64,000 bases of DNA, taken from contig JAQGBZ010000071.1 in assembly GCA_034687125.1 (NCBI GenBank), positions 62,001-126,000 of the forward strand, read 5' to 3'. Of this stretch, positions 35,601 to 50,600 are shown one piece after another. This stretch comes from Neelides folsomi (Eukaryota; Arthropoda; Collembola; Neelipleona; Neelidae). How positions within the stretch are numbered: position 1 is the first letter of the stretch; each line of letters starts with the position of its first letter. The translations under genes and the position numbers were made by a program. The notes below the pieces were generated by a model. It did not search any database. It saw only the letters and a list, made by a program, of their open reading frames with translations, and was not told the DNA's origin.

Positions 35601-38600
35601 ACAAGGAAATATTACAGAAGAGGTTTCTAAAATTCTAAAACAGTTTGAAACGATTACAAGCAGTTTTGAAGTATTCGGGTTGTTGAACACAACCGGAAGT
35701 ATTAAACAATTTAGAAATTCATGGTTGAATTCAAAGTCGGATGTAGAAGTATAAATGAGTTTAATAAATTAAACTACTTATACAAATATATTTGTAATTT
35801 AGGATAGTTTCCATTTAAAAGGGCAAACAATTGGTCTAAGAAGGTGTTTCTGAAACAGGCAAAGTTTTTGACTCACGGGAAAAGCACCACTTTTCGGCCT
35901 TAAAGGCATAAAGGATGATCATAACCACGATGACTAGGAGGATAAGACAGCCAATGATGACACCGATGACTGTAGCCATTGACACGGGGTCTGCAAATAC
36001 GAAATCAAATCCTTCAAAAAATTTCATGAATACAATTGTGGTATTTGAGTGCAAATGGAGACCAAAAGACTCACCTCTCACTTGAAGGATAATTGAGTAC
36101 TTGTCGCTCCCGCGAGAATTCTCGACCCGCAAGTAGTAATGGCGGGAGTCGGCAGTGTCAGCTCGTGAAACCCGGAGTCGAGCTTCATAACAATCGTCCC
36201 GCTGGGCCTATCCAAACCAATTCTCCGTTTAATTCCTTATTTCCCCCAATCTCTTCCGGAATCTCTCCAACCGATAAATTCCCTCCAAACCCCTCAATTT
36301 ATGGCTTTCCTCTATATTGAATTGTAAACAAGAACGTTTGGAGGTCGTTCCGAGGAGCAGTTTTTTCCAGCGGTCAACTTCCTCGTAGAAAACCACCAGG
36401 GATATGATGGGGAGTAATGGGAAATAATTGGAATGTGGAAGAGGGGGTGGGTCAGGGGCGGCGAGGAAATTGAATAAAAAAAGACATAAATTTCCATAAT
36501 TTGTCACTGGACACGGGTCCATTGGGAAATGACTAGGAGGGAGCTATAGGAAGAATCAGAGCCTCCAGACCAACAACTCCCATAGAATCAATCTCACAAA
36601 TCCAAACGGCTGGAACTCAACAACAGCCAGAGTTGAATTCGGGAGTTTTTTCTCTCCCCCTTTTCTCCAGAATGGCCAAGGGAGGCTCCAGCCACCAATT
36701 CTTCCCCACTTTCCCTCTCATTCAATAAATATACTTACAGAGATTGAACTTTCTTTAATGCGACTTCCTTTTACAAAACTCAACCTTAAATCATTTGAAT
36801 CTTCAAACATTTCTCCATTCAACATTTCCCCCCATTCAATTCTAGAAAATAATATTCATGCTCTGCTAAAACTTTGAAAAAATTGGATAAAAGGGAAGAG
36901 AATTTAATATTTGGTTCATCAACTTAACAAACATTCTCCTTCAGAATCTCAACGAACAACCGACCATAAGATTTAATTTAAAATGCAGTTTAATTTACAT
37001 GTGGGAGATACGAAACAAAAACCAAACTTGTGTCATGTTGGGTCATTATTTTCTACACTAAAAATATTTCTTGTTTGCCAAAGATTTTACTTTCCAGATC
37101 ACTTGCCCTCTTGCCCCTGTGAACTATGATATATTCAGGAAAGGAAATGTATTCGAAATCAAAGAAATTTCTTCAATTTCCTTATGAATAATAGGAAATT
37201 TCTTCCTGTTCCACCAACATGACTTTCCAAACTTCAAAGGGTTACGGAAAACATTGAATTGCCTCTTGTTTGCTTGATATGTTTGCGTTGCCGTTGTTCC
37301 TTACAATTTACCATTTATATATTCTGCCTCTGCTTCGTGGGGCTTCTGCCTTTAATTAACCCTGTCTGTTTTATTTCATATCGTGGAAAAAGGTTATTTA
37401 CGAGGCCATGTCATCCAACAGCTAATGGACCTATCTTTTCCTCTCAAACCAATTAGTGAGTGAAAGTAGGCTATTAAGGAATTAAACTATTAAACCCCCA
37501 TTTCCTCCAAATCCAATAATGCGTGACCACGAGTTGAAAGTAGTCCAAAATATATTTTAACTTTTATTATATAAAATTCGGTATGTGAATATGATCCACT
37601 CTTTCCCTGTTCCGTTTGTGGGAATTTCCTACTTACAATATAAGTAAAGTATTAAAATTCTGGTCGTTGGTTGTGGTCGGGGAATCAATAAAAATGATTC
37701 CTTCTTCCTCGTTTTATTTAATCGGAGCGAAGGAGAGAGTTGGAATCCACAATGTGGAGAATTCGAACGTGGGAAGAATTAAAAGACTCTCACTCTCGGA
37801 TCTCCTCGAGACCGGAAAGTGAGGAGGAATTGAGGGGAGTCGATTGAAAACATTCATTTCTTCTAAATATTTTTCCTTCGATAATCCCGAGGAGAAGGAG
37901 GAGGTCCTGAATGTCAAATGAACTTAAATCATCATACGAACCTTGTCAATCTTCTCTGCCGAGTATCGGCCCAGATCATAGCCGGCTTCGAGCTGCAAAC
38001 TTCCCCACTCCCACACAGCCTTTGATGGACCAGGGTTCGAGCAGAAAACGACAGACAGGACGGCGTCGCTTCCCTTCTCAACAGCAACTTCACGTTCAAC
38101 CGCGTGGCGAAGAACTTGTGGGGCTCCTGTATAAATTTCACAATTTAATCATTACATTCAAGTATAACAAACATTAGCGATTAATTAACCCTTACAATTC
38201 TAAAGCTTTTGAACATATTCTTATCCTCTGTAATGAACATTTATGTAATTGGATGCATGTAAGTGTGTATTTAAGTATAATGCAATAAGGATATCTCGAA
38301 GACATGAAATGTGCTAAATATAATTGGATTTAAAATGATTGAAGTTACCCCTACGCGTGATGTGTAAAATCTCAACACTAAAGGGTCGAGAGACATTAAA
38401 ATGTAAAAATGTCTCCTCCATTTAATTAAATTAGGGAGGAGAAGTGAGTCACGTAACTCAAACTTTCTCCTTCTCTTTGTTCTTGTCAAACTTTCCTCTT
38501 CCCTACTTCCCTCCCATCGATTACTCTCACAAAGAGATTAAGAAAAACTGAAAAGAGAAGATTAAAGAGGAACTCCTCATTGAAAATTATCAACTCAACA

Positions 38601-41600
38601 ATTTCTTTAATGGGCCATACCATCATATCCTCCACTTCAAATCCTCTCAATGAGAAGAAACAAAATTGAAAGAATGGGAACCCGTAAAAATTATTCCTCG
38701 CCAGTTCCGGTACATTGTTTAGTCCTTATGTCAATAATTTTCTGTTATTTTTATTCTTGCGCGTGGTACGAGTAAAGTTTTACGCGCTGGAGCACTTATC
38801 CCTATTGGAATTTATTTGTGAATCTCAAACGAAGCTTCGTCGACTTGGGAGAGAATGAGATTTGAAGGAATATTGGTTGGATCAAGAAAGCGAGAGAAAA
38901 TCGCTTTCGGCTCAACATACTATTATAACTAAGGAATAGATAGGTAAGAGATACACATCCTTGGCATATCTCTGCTATTTCCCATACATTACGATTACTC
39001 CTTGGTACAAGACACGTAAACGAACGACCTTTTATACATGCATTAGAAAAAACATGTTGGGAGCTGCTCATGGGCTAAGCTTATGCGTACGGGGCTTGGA
39101 TGTGGAATTGGAAGGGAGAAGGTTCGTATAAAATTTGTGAGATTGTCTCCTCCTTTCCCTTTCGTGTAATCTCTTTCAAGGGCCTTCGGATCGGATTTCT
39201 TGAGAGAAGCAGAAAACACAAATGTCGTAAACTAGGTTCCGGAGATGCCTCCTTCGAATAACATGACTGACTTCGATTGAAGAAAGAATGGGGATTTCCG
39301 TTTGTTTCAATTCTCATTTCCTTCTTCCAATTTAATCTTCTCGTTCTGAGAAAAAGTTGGAAGAAAGACTTTTCAATTTAACTTCCGATTAGGACATATG
39401 TTCTGCTAAAATTAAAATTTCCTCCTCTTCAATCTTCATCTCGGACGTCACTCATAGCAGAAATAGGAAATGCTCGTTGTTTGGTTAGTTACATTTAATA
39501 ATTTAATATTAGATGGAGGTAATATTGACATTGTTTCTTCGTTAGTTGGGTATATCAGAAAACAAGATAAAAATTACCCTGTATTATTTGGTCTCAATGG
39601 AATCTTCATAAATGATCATAAATAATATTAGGATGTAATAAATGGAATATAAGTAATATAATAACTTATTTCCCGATAAAATTTCTTTCATCATAATGAT
39701 AAAATCCTTCAATCCTCAATGAATTTAATTCGAAAAGTTGTATTTAAAGAGGTCTCGGAAGTAATAATAGAGTTCCATTAAAATCGGTTTACATTTCAGG
39801 GCATTCAGTTCTGAAAGTCGAATGGGATTAGGAGAAGTGGAGAAAATTGAGGAGGATATCAGGTTGAGTCTTATTAGAAGAAAAGATGGGGAGAACCGTC
39901 CTAGCCGAAGTATCATAAAGCCATTTCATTTCCCTTCTCCTATAAACTACTCACATCCTTATCTCTCAACTTCTCCTTTTCTCTTCACTCCAATGGAGCC
40001 CGGAGAAACTCCTCGACTGACTTTTCCCTTGGAAAAGATTACAAAATACTTGGGTTTAATTCCCTCCTTACTACTTACTTCTCTCCCTCTCTGAGAAAAA
40101 ACTAAATGATAAAAACTAAGAGAGAATCTTCTACCCAAACATATCATCAACTCTTGACAAACTACTGTAATAACATAATCAAAAACCTCAATCTTACTTT
40201 TTCCATTTGGCTCGGACAAGGGCAAAAAATTTTTTTTAAAGAAACGTCATTACATTTGAGATTGAAATATTCATATTGAAGCCGTTGCTCAATCGGCACA
40301 TTAAAAAGAGGAATGAAATTTTACTGCAGTTCATGGACTCGGTGGACCTTCCATGTGTGTTGCAAATTAATTTTTCATACTATTCACAGCGAAGAGCCTC
40401 AGACGAGGTATTTGCATATTTACTAGGCCACACACGAATCCCATAGAAGAACCCCTTATTTATTATTTCGCAATTTAAAAGCATTCACGGTTCAATTTCA
40501 TCCCGAGTTATTATATTACACCACATTCACCCGAGCTCTAAACTCCAATTTTATGATGAAATTAACTATTTCCACACAGACAAACTTCACACGTTGGTTT
40601 TGCATTTCTGTATGCATCTTCCCCACCACCCTCATTACTATTAGAGGAGATCATATTGCAATTTGCAAAACTTAATAACATTGCCCAATAATAATTTTCT
40701 AATATCCTTCCAAAATTCCCATTACATGAATAACCCTACCTTGAGAGCAAGTAATAAATATTATGCATAAACGGTAAAGTGGTGGCCATAATTATTGATA
40801 AACTATTATAATATAATGTAATACAGATAAAAATATTTATGGGCTTCGCATTACAAGAGAAGATATAATATTTACGCAGTTTAAACTTAACTTCAAAGCC
40901 CAAGAATGTTTTCACGTCCTCGTGCTCTCAAGGCACAGTTTGCGGGTATGTTCGGCCATTCAAACTTATCTTTATACTCCATCCGAACAAAAATTGATAT
41001 AGTCCATTGACACATATAGAAGAAGGGAATGCCGGGAGAATTGTAGCTATTTTGGTAAGAATTGCGGAGAAGGAGGAATAAGGGCATTTATAATAAAAAG
41101 AAGTTTGGCTCTCAAAAGAAGTTTTTTTCGATGCGGTAAATAAAATTTTGAAGTTACGACTTTGGTGCGTTTGAGAATAGGAATCCTCAATTTTCACTTC
41201 TCAGCCTCCCCTCATAATAAAGGAGATTGAATTTTGAAGGGGAAGGAGAAAGGAGTGATCTTTACGCCGCAGAGAACCTCCACGGTTATTGTTACGATTA
41301 TGGAGAAATATCGTGTGAGGTTCTGACAGGACCAGACGGAATTTTGTTTGATAGATATGATTTCGAGTGACAAGCCGATCACGAATCCCTCAACATTTTT
41401 ATCCTCCTTGCCCTCATTGACTTTGGCCTAATGTGATATTTATGTCTAAACTCTTTACCGCTCCTTCCATTAAAGTGAACTTAACCTTTCCTAATAAGCC
41501 ACCGTGTGGAATATTATTCTCATTCCATGTATAGCTCCAACAGTAATAAAATAAACATGTCTCACAAGGAACTTCCATTCAATGCATCGGGTGGGTTTAG

Positions 41601-44600
41601 ATTTGCACACCAACGCCAATCAACCTTTTTTCTGATGGTGAAGAAAAGTCATGAGAAGATGGGCGGTCGTAATTTATCTCGTGCATAAATCTCGTAATTG
41701 CTCATCCTTTCTCTCATTTCAACATTGATGAGTCTGTTGATGATTTTGTGCATTTCTTCCCTAATGGATCTCTCATGTGCTTAAAATGCGTGAATGTCAT
41801 GTGAGATGTTTCGGCAGCTGGAGCTTTCACGAGAGAACTCCCCTCGGTTCAATTTTAAATGATAGGGAATGCTCACCGACGACGTTGAGGTCGATGGGAT
41901 CCGACTGGATTGTCCGCTCAGTCCCGTTGATAATATTCTTCGCTTTGCAGAAATATTTCCCTTGGTAATCGTACGTGATGTTGTGGATGACAAGCATGTG
42001 CTCGGCCCCTCGGACGTACACGGTTTCCTCAGCCGTCGACATCCGTTGAAGCCATTGGTATGATGGTTGCGGATTTCCCTCTGCTTGGCATACGAGAACC
42101 GTCCGGTTGTTCAGCGCTGCAATCACCATCCTTTCTGGTCCTACTCGAACTATTTTGGGCGGATCTGGAAGAGAAGACCCTTGAAATCAACTCCAGATGC
42201 TCCACTTCTTTATTCCAACTACTTTATAACAAATGAATCACGATCCCTCTCAATCAATGCCAAGGCTCGACCCCTCAACCTCCATCATATTCAATATTAG
42301 AGTCAACATTCCTAACCTTACAGATCTCAATCACCATAATGAATTGAGTAATCAGGGGGATCCCTTCATTATGATTATGGTAATATTTCAATTAAGAGCC
42401 CTTAGCCCAATCACTCAAGTTGATATAATACATGTATAATGGAACACTCCAAACTACTCACATACATTTATTTACAAATATTAAGCATAGTTTACATTCT
42501 TAAGATTGGAGTGATTCTTATGATTAAAGATTATTCTCATGAACCTGTCAAAACTCTTGACACATTAATTCATATTGATTCTCATTGTATTATTTCACAT
42601 AGAGGAAGAATATTTATGGATAATGGAGATGACGTGAGAAAGAGTCATTTGACACGCGTGAACAAAGGAGTTCTTATACGAGCTCCACTTCACACTTCGC
42701 ATTATTGAATCTCCAGCCTATGTGCAGGATTTTGAGAGAAGTGTATTTAAAAAGAAAATCCTATGCATTTTCTCCACTGCTTTCAGAGTGGAAAATTTAG
42801 AAATGTCTCATGGGTTTCTCAAAACGCGTTTCCTCCCCGGCCGTCGGGTCGGCGGATGCGGAAGTATTAAGAGGCGGCCGGTGAAGTCTCCATAATATTC
42901 ACATCATAAAGTTGGGTCTTATTTCCTTTGGAATCCTTCGAAGCTCGTCGGGGCGCTCGGGAAAATCTCCTGTCAATTGCCTTCGAATGGAAGAGATTAG
43001 CCGGAGGTCCTTTGAAAATGGAATTCTCTCAATCCAAGACCCTCCACCCCAAATTGGGTTGACAATGGGAGAGGAATTTCACTTCATTTACTTCATAATG
43101 TAATACGCAAAGGGTTGAGTCCTCATCTCTACAATGACACTCCAAAGGCCACTTTGCCATTTATTTTATATTACATCAAGGTTTTTGAAGGAGGATGAAA
43201 GTGAAATGAAATTCTCTCCGCTCTCCCTGTCTCTTCAATGGCGATTCGACTCGGACTCATAAACTTCTCCATATAAAATCATACATCCATTAGACGGCCT
43301 TTTAATCCAAATTTCGCTCAACCGTTGCACTAAATACTAAATAAGACTCACCTCCTGAGCCTTGCGAAATAATAAATCTCGCTCTTCAATATGAGTACAA
43401 ATATGGAAATATGGTAATTTAACATGCATTATCTAAAACTTCATTTCATCATCATTCATTACAAGAACGATCAAGCTGTGAAGGTCTTAAATGATATTTA
43501 ATAAACGGAATAATGCCCCTTACATTTAACGTCAATATCGACAGAGATGGCCTGGGAGGTTCCAAGGAAATTCTTCGCTTCGCAAGTGTATGACCCAGCA
43601 TGTCTCCGGACAAGAGGTTGAAACGACACGGCTTCCTATAATATAAATTCCAAAAATTCGCAACATGAAAAAAAATGTATTTCAATATTTTACTACACAA
43701 CCATTTTCTAAAAGAAAAATATCGAACGGGAAGCTTTTGAGCAAATAGATTGAGCAAAATAATAGGTGGTAGATTTATGTTGCTTTATTTGGGAAGAAAA
43801 AAGAGAATGTTCGGCTCGTAACTCTCCTTTTGAGAGAAACGGTAATGGGTCAACATTTATTTTCATGGAGGATCGCAGATAGACTTCAATTTTATGAGTT
43901 ACCTGAAAGCTGTAAATTTCGGGTCGACCGGCCTTTCTCCATACGATCGTTGCCGGAGGATTCGCGTCGGCGAGGCAACGGAGAGTCACGGTATCTTTGT
44001 TCTCTTCCAAATCTCCATCAGGCGCTCCCACCAGCTTCACCACCGGCCCATCTGCAACCAAACAAACATTCAGAAATATGAGTAACAATATTGATACAAG
44101 TGGATATAGCGTTGCATCGTCTTAAAACTTATTTTCCTTCAGGCAAGTTCCGGCCCACCCCAATCAAACCTCTTAATTAAGCTTGTACATGAATCACGGC
44201 CCGCCCGGGAGGGACGGCAAACTCACAACATTCTTGGCGAATTATTTACAAATCCTACGCGTTTCATTGTGATTTCAAATTACAATGTTAGCTTTATTGG
44301 GTCTCCTCCCTTAAAATATTTATTAAGATTAAAGCTATTTGACGCTTGGCCTTTTAATTTTTACTACCTTATTGAGTTATTTTTCAAAAATCCAATATGT
44401 TTTTTATTGTACATACTCTACTACTATTTATTGATACAATTTACATCAAATTTCCCATGGATCAATAATTAGGAGTAGAGTATGTATATAATACTTATTC
44501 ATGATGTAATAAGCAATATAAAAAGAAAAAGAGGTTGACTTATTTTGAATATTTTGGTTTTTATCCTACAGATATTTCCACAAAGCTAAAAGTTATTGAT

Positions 44601-47600
44601 TTATTTTCTTGGGATAGATATGATTTATATTGTATGTATTTGGCACTATGAGAATGCAAACACCGCAGACACCATAAAGATAACCGATTTTAAAGATGGA
44701 TTCGAAATTTGGTCGACATTTGATCTTAAGTTACAACCTCCTCTGAGCCATCTGAATGGGCTGGTGTGTAAATTTGGTAAAAAGTTTTAATTAAATTATA
44801 TTGTTAAATTGCGAAAGGCTCGAAAGTCTCTCAACCCAATGTTTACGCTCATTCTGGAGGTTCGGAGAAGGGAATTTTCCTCTCTAATTTATGGGGAAAC
44901 TTTGACAAGATGATAACTTACTCTTCCCCTGAAGTTACCTTAACCTCTAACTAGCCGTCAAACATTTTGGAGTATTGCTTCCTCTCTCCTTCTTATTACA
45001 TATTCCATAACTGAAGGATTATTGCTCGCGAGGGGAAATAATTCTCAACTCTGGCAAGACTCCTTTTTGCTCTCAAGATGGGAAGATGGAAAATGGAACG
45101 ACTGTTCCTACTTTACTTATCCAATTTCCATACATTTAAATAGCTTCCCTCGGCTTCTAATAGACAATTTTTATCTTGAGAGGCATCCTCAGAAAGAAGT
45201 GAAAACTTTACAATTTTTACCACTCTCCTTTGCGTCGTTGGTGTACATTGAAGAACATTGGTTTCATTCCTCGTATATGAATTTAATTGTCTGGAGCGGA
45301 AAACTTTGGCGAATTTCGCAACACATGGCTGAATGAATATGTGCAGCATTTGGGGAAAGTTTTCTCGTAATTTATAATTACTTAAATCATCTTCATGGGC
45401 AAAAGATAGAAATCTTGGAATTTACTTTTAAAATTTTTGCAAATTGCAAAACTTTGAATTCAACTTATTTTAGCCAACGTGTTCAATTTTGACTTTTAAC
45501 TTCCCTCCTTTCATTTCTTTGAGTTGGTGAAGAGGGGAATCGGGGCATAATTCCCATCTGTTGATCTGCGTATTTAATCATTTTTCCGAATCTCTTAATC
45601 ATTTCACTACGTCCCCATTAAACAAACGGGCTTCGAATTTGCTTACATTGGATAAATTAATATTTTCCCCCCTTCTGCAAACAATAACTCATGGGAAATG
45701 AGTGATTAAGGGGTTGAAGCACGGGATCAGATTTTGATAAATCTCAAACATCTCTACCATTCGAGCGAAAATCGCTAATGATGAATGCATAATAAAGTTG
45801 TTCTGTCATTAAGATTCCCTCTTGCCTTCAGGAGAATTGATAATTAGGCAGGGGACGTAGATGCAAAGGTGTGGAATTTTATCCGAGTGATCTCTGGAGG
45901 AAGGCAATAGGGGAATAAATGACTCGCCTCTGTTTCTCATGTCATCCCTTTGATTTACTAGCAAACGCCATTCATTTTTTAGACATGGATTTATGAACTT
46001 GTTCCTCAACGGCTCTCCGACACTATTCAACTTGGGCTAAGTGGATGATTTACATTTTAATTATTAAAATTTATTTTAAATAACATCGAAATTGAGTCTC
46101 TCCCATTACTCCTTTGCATAATTGGCACGTTAAGAGCCAATGAAGCCTAGTCGTTATACTCCCACTGAGGAAACTCTCCCATTTACCTTATTTACCTAAT
46201 TGATAGGTAAATGAGGAACATAGTAAGCTTTTTAACATTAAAAATTAGATAATTATTAATTTAATGATGGTTTAACAAACTTTGACACTAAAATATGTTC
46301 TCTATTTGCATATAATCCTTATTTACATTTTTAACTCTCATTAAGCTAATTTAAAGAACTTTTTCACGACTTTTAATTATTTAAGCTGTCAAGAGTTTTC
46401 TTATAAATATATTTGCATAACTGTACAAGAAGAAAGTTAAGGAATTAAGGAAGAGCAAATGACTCAATGTAAAATCTTGATAAAAAAACTCATGTGGTGC
46501 TCTATGAGTCTATAACGTAATATGCATTAAGAGAAAAAACATTTTTTCGTGCCCTAAACACAAAGCGAAAATTATAGCCACCACATGAAGCGAACAACTT
46601 CATAACCTTTAGTTAAATTGTAGACTTATTTATGTGAACCCGCTAACCATGAGGGATATTTAAGAACACCATTATTCATTCCCGACAACAATTGAATGAG
46701 GAATTTCGACTGGAAAAATGTTATTTCAATCCTCAAACCCGTGCTCCCCGCTCAAAGAATGCAAAATAATTGCAGGGAAAGGCGAAGGTTAAGTTTTCGC
46801 TCGTGAGGCGATGTATCGGAACGCTAATGGAAACTTTGACACTTTAAATTGAATGGAACATTTTAGGTGCCGTATTTTATGTCAACCTTCACTTCTCAAA
46901 TCCAAAGTTATAACTCAGTTCTCAACTTGAGTTTACATGCATGCATTATTCTCTTTAGAAGAGAAGAAAAGGAACGAAAAAATTCACATCCCATTTTATG
47001 TGAAAAGTGTGAGATTCATCCAAGCGGCTCAGAAGATGATGGGGGATATTAAAGCCCTTGAAAGAACTCGCCGTACTTTTACTTTCCATCTTTTAACTCC
47101 TTGCACTCCGTTATCATACCCAGACCATTGCTAACTAACTTATACCAAATACTGCTCTACAATATACACTGTTACATAAATATGTGCATAGGGAAACTTG
47201 TACATTTTCCCAAACATTTTAAATATACACATAACTATAGTATAGGTATAAAGGAGATCTCGAGCACTTGAGAGACTTCACTGAGGAAATGTTCCAGGGA
47301 CAGTGTGTAGTTTAGCTTATTTCCATTTGATTATATTTCCCTCATGTTTGTTCTTCTCTCGGGCTTCCGACGGCTTTTCTGTAACTTTTTTGAAGCTCAA
47401 ACGAACATTGAACCTCCTTCAGACGAGAGGGATCAAGGGAGACTGATTGCAACTTTTCCCTCCTCAAGAACACATTATGGAAATGGGAAACTTTCTTTAA
47501 ATAAATATTTTATTTCTCCCAGTATCTCCGCGTATTGAAATCTCCTCAGCTTTTTCCCTCATCTTTGGGTATTTTCATCTCGTGTGGAGTGATTATTAGC

Positions 47601-50600
47601 ATAATAAATAGGATTACAAGTTTGGTTCAAAGGACAAGTTGTCTAACAACTAAGGTGGCTTGTTATAAGTAACAAGGCGTTTGATGCCGACTGTGGGTCA
47701 AAACATGAGCCCAGTGTTGGTGGGGTGAGGTGAACAAGTGTTCCAATTTGTAATTACTCCATTCCTCATCCCGTGATTTACAGGCGGAGTAACCTTCCAC
47801 CGTAATTGAGACGGAGGCTCCAATTCATCATGTAAAAAGGCTCAGTTTTAATGGGAAGCTCCATACTCCTCCGGTTCCACCGCCACGGCTCGGCCTCCCT
47901 CTCCAAAAGAGCAACGCCTTTCCCGACGACATGTTAATAACTCTATAAGAAATTTATGACCCTCCCATGTCATTACAAAATCAACTTCTCCGAGAAGTCG
48001 AAAATCTTCCTCACCTAAACCATACACTAAGTCGAGATAACCTATAGAGATACATTCCGAGCACCTTCAGTCAAATGCCGAGTCATACTGAATAAATAAT
48101 AATCTCTTATAAGGATTAATGAATATGGAGTCCAGTACAATGCAAGTCCATTAAGAGCATTATATAACAAAGGAAAGTTTAATATTACCTCACATGACTT
48201 GTATTGTAAATTTTGCTCTAATGATCCGACTTAATAGAAGGAATTGCATGTGATAAACGTATCCCGTGCCTCTCCTTATTGCCTCCTCATTCACTTTACA
48301 ACCCAAGGGGCTCGAAGGTTTTCGCAAACTCATTCCGTCAACCTGGGCGAATTTCATCTATTGAAATCATTTACCTTGGCTCTACATGAGATCAAGATGG
48401 ACTTTCCTTTGAATGAATGGGCAAATGATTTAAGGTGGAGTTTTGAAGGAGTTGATCCCTGATTAATCAAATCACTCGCCACACTTGGAACTCCCTAGTT
48501 AAATCCTCATTTCCCTCCCTCCCCTTCACCTAGGTTAGTTATGGAAATGAGACTCTCCATGGGTTTTTCTCTGAACAACTTGGCCCATTCGAGGAAAGGT
48601 TAAACGAAAGTCAGAAAGGGTCTGACAGCTGCAGATTACTGCTTAAATCTTTTCCCCAATTTTGGCTCGTTTAATTCCCCCACTCATCGGCTCTTCAGTG
48701 AAGGCCTTTGAACCCCTCGAGACTCGCCAACATTCTAATTTTCTACTTACTTAATCGCAACTCAATCCTACTAATGCGATTAAAGCAAATGGATGGGTAA
48801 TTGTAAGTTATGATCTCTCTCCACAACTCATTCCAACACTTCATTTCAATTCAATAGAGAGGAACCAGAGAGATGCCCATTTTGAGAAGCTGAGCATTTA
48901 GGCCTTTACGGCCGCTTTAAACTTGATTCTGGGCGGAACTCGTAAGAGGTTCCAAAGATGAGGACAAGCCCAATTTGTTAAGGAGATAATACACATTTAC
49001 ATTAATTCACATCTCATGGCTTTTAATTCCATCCGAATCCTATTTGGATTTCAACATTTACACAATAAAAGTCTATTTGCTCAAAGATCATAAAAGTGAG
49101 GAGGGGAAGAGGACATGTATTTATATGGCTTGTAACAAATCTGCGTGGGACTCAAATCCCACGAGGGACATTCAAATTGACAATTCCCATATTACCTATT
49201 CAATATTCAACATCGTTAACATGATACTTTTTCCTTCACACAAAACATTGAGTCTTACAACTAAACGAACACAGTTTCCTTTTCTTTATCCCAAATCTTT
49301 TCATCATCATTCAAAAAATGCCTCTTAGCCATATTTTTATATAAAAAACCTCTCTGTAAATAGAACATGTAACATTTCTTTCTTCCTATTTTTTAATGTA
49401 GATTATTACAGTATTTCCTTTTCATCTTAACTCATCATCCCCCTTTTCATTAAAGACCGGCCCAAGAAAGACCGACTGTGAATGGAAGAATGAGAATAAT
49501 AGGAAACCTGAAACTTTTGAAAAGGCATTGAAGAGGGTATAGGAAGGACTTACATTGAATGTCGAGCACAACTTGCGTATCTCTTGATTTCGTTGGGTAA
49601 GCCTCATGAACAGCGACACACCGAAGCGGCTTCCCATTTTGACCCTTTTGAAAGGTGTAGTCAAGGATGGAGACGGCAATCCATTTCTTGGGATTGTCTT
49701 CCTCAGTTTTATTCGTTTGGTTGACCCCGACAACTTCCTCTTCGCCTGTAAAAATAAATCCACCGCAATGAATTAGCTTTCTTTTGTTATATAAAAACTT
49801 CCTAAAGGAAACCCGACTCTCTTGTATGCAAAGGAGGGTGAAATGGGAGTCGGGTGATGGATCCACCCGCAGAGTGCCGACAAGGAGACACCCCCATCTG
49901 AGCCGATGAAGACTCAATTCCTCTCCACCGCATCCGGCCCGCAATTGAGACCAGAAATAAGTATATACAAACATGACCACTCCGCCACTTCCCTTTTATC
50001 CCCACAAAAAAGGAGGACTTAAATGTACCATAAATTTTCCTCAACAGTTTTTACCAAAGGTATTTGTTATTCTTTGGGAGCTTAAAGCGAAGGAAGAAGG
50101 TGGAACTTCCTTCTCCAATTTCCCTTCAATTACTTTCAAAATAAAAAAATACCCACAGAACACAGAGCCTAATGCCGGATAATCTATGAATAATTTATTC
50201 ATCATTGTGATTGTGGACCTTAATATTAATTTATGCCAGTGTTTATTTTCAGATAAATAACTTGATCATAAATTATATTCCTAATCTTATACTTAATAAT
50301 ATATGTTTACACTAATTTAAAACCAACATTAAGTAATTTACAAAAAGTTTCACACGGCATTAGAGAATTTTGAAGAAAAAAAATTAGAAAATCCATACAG
50401 GTAATTTGTGTGTAATTAAAAAGAAGGGAGCGTGTTTAAATTTCTAATGATTTACAAATTACATCAAAAAAAGTTTTATCCTCTAGTGCCTCTGAAGGTC
50501 TATAGGGAAAATGAGGATGTGTCCATTAAGATTTAATATAGACGTTGAGGGCTTTCCCATTCTTCTAATTATCTTCCCTATTAGTTTTCTCTTTGCATGC

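Noticed and set aside
41827..42063. Plus-strand and alternate minus frames over Ig domain 4
   Set aside because: They are shadows of the receptor exon, whose frame is fixed by Ig motifs and splice phase.
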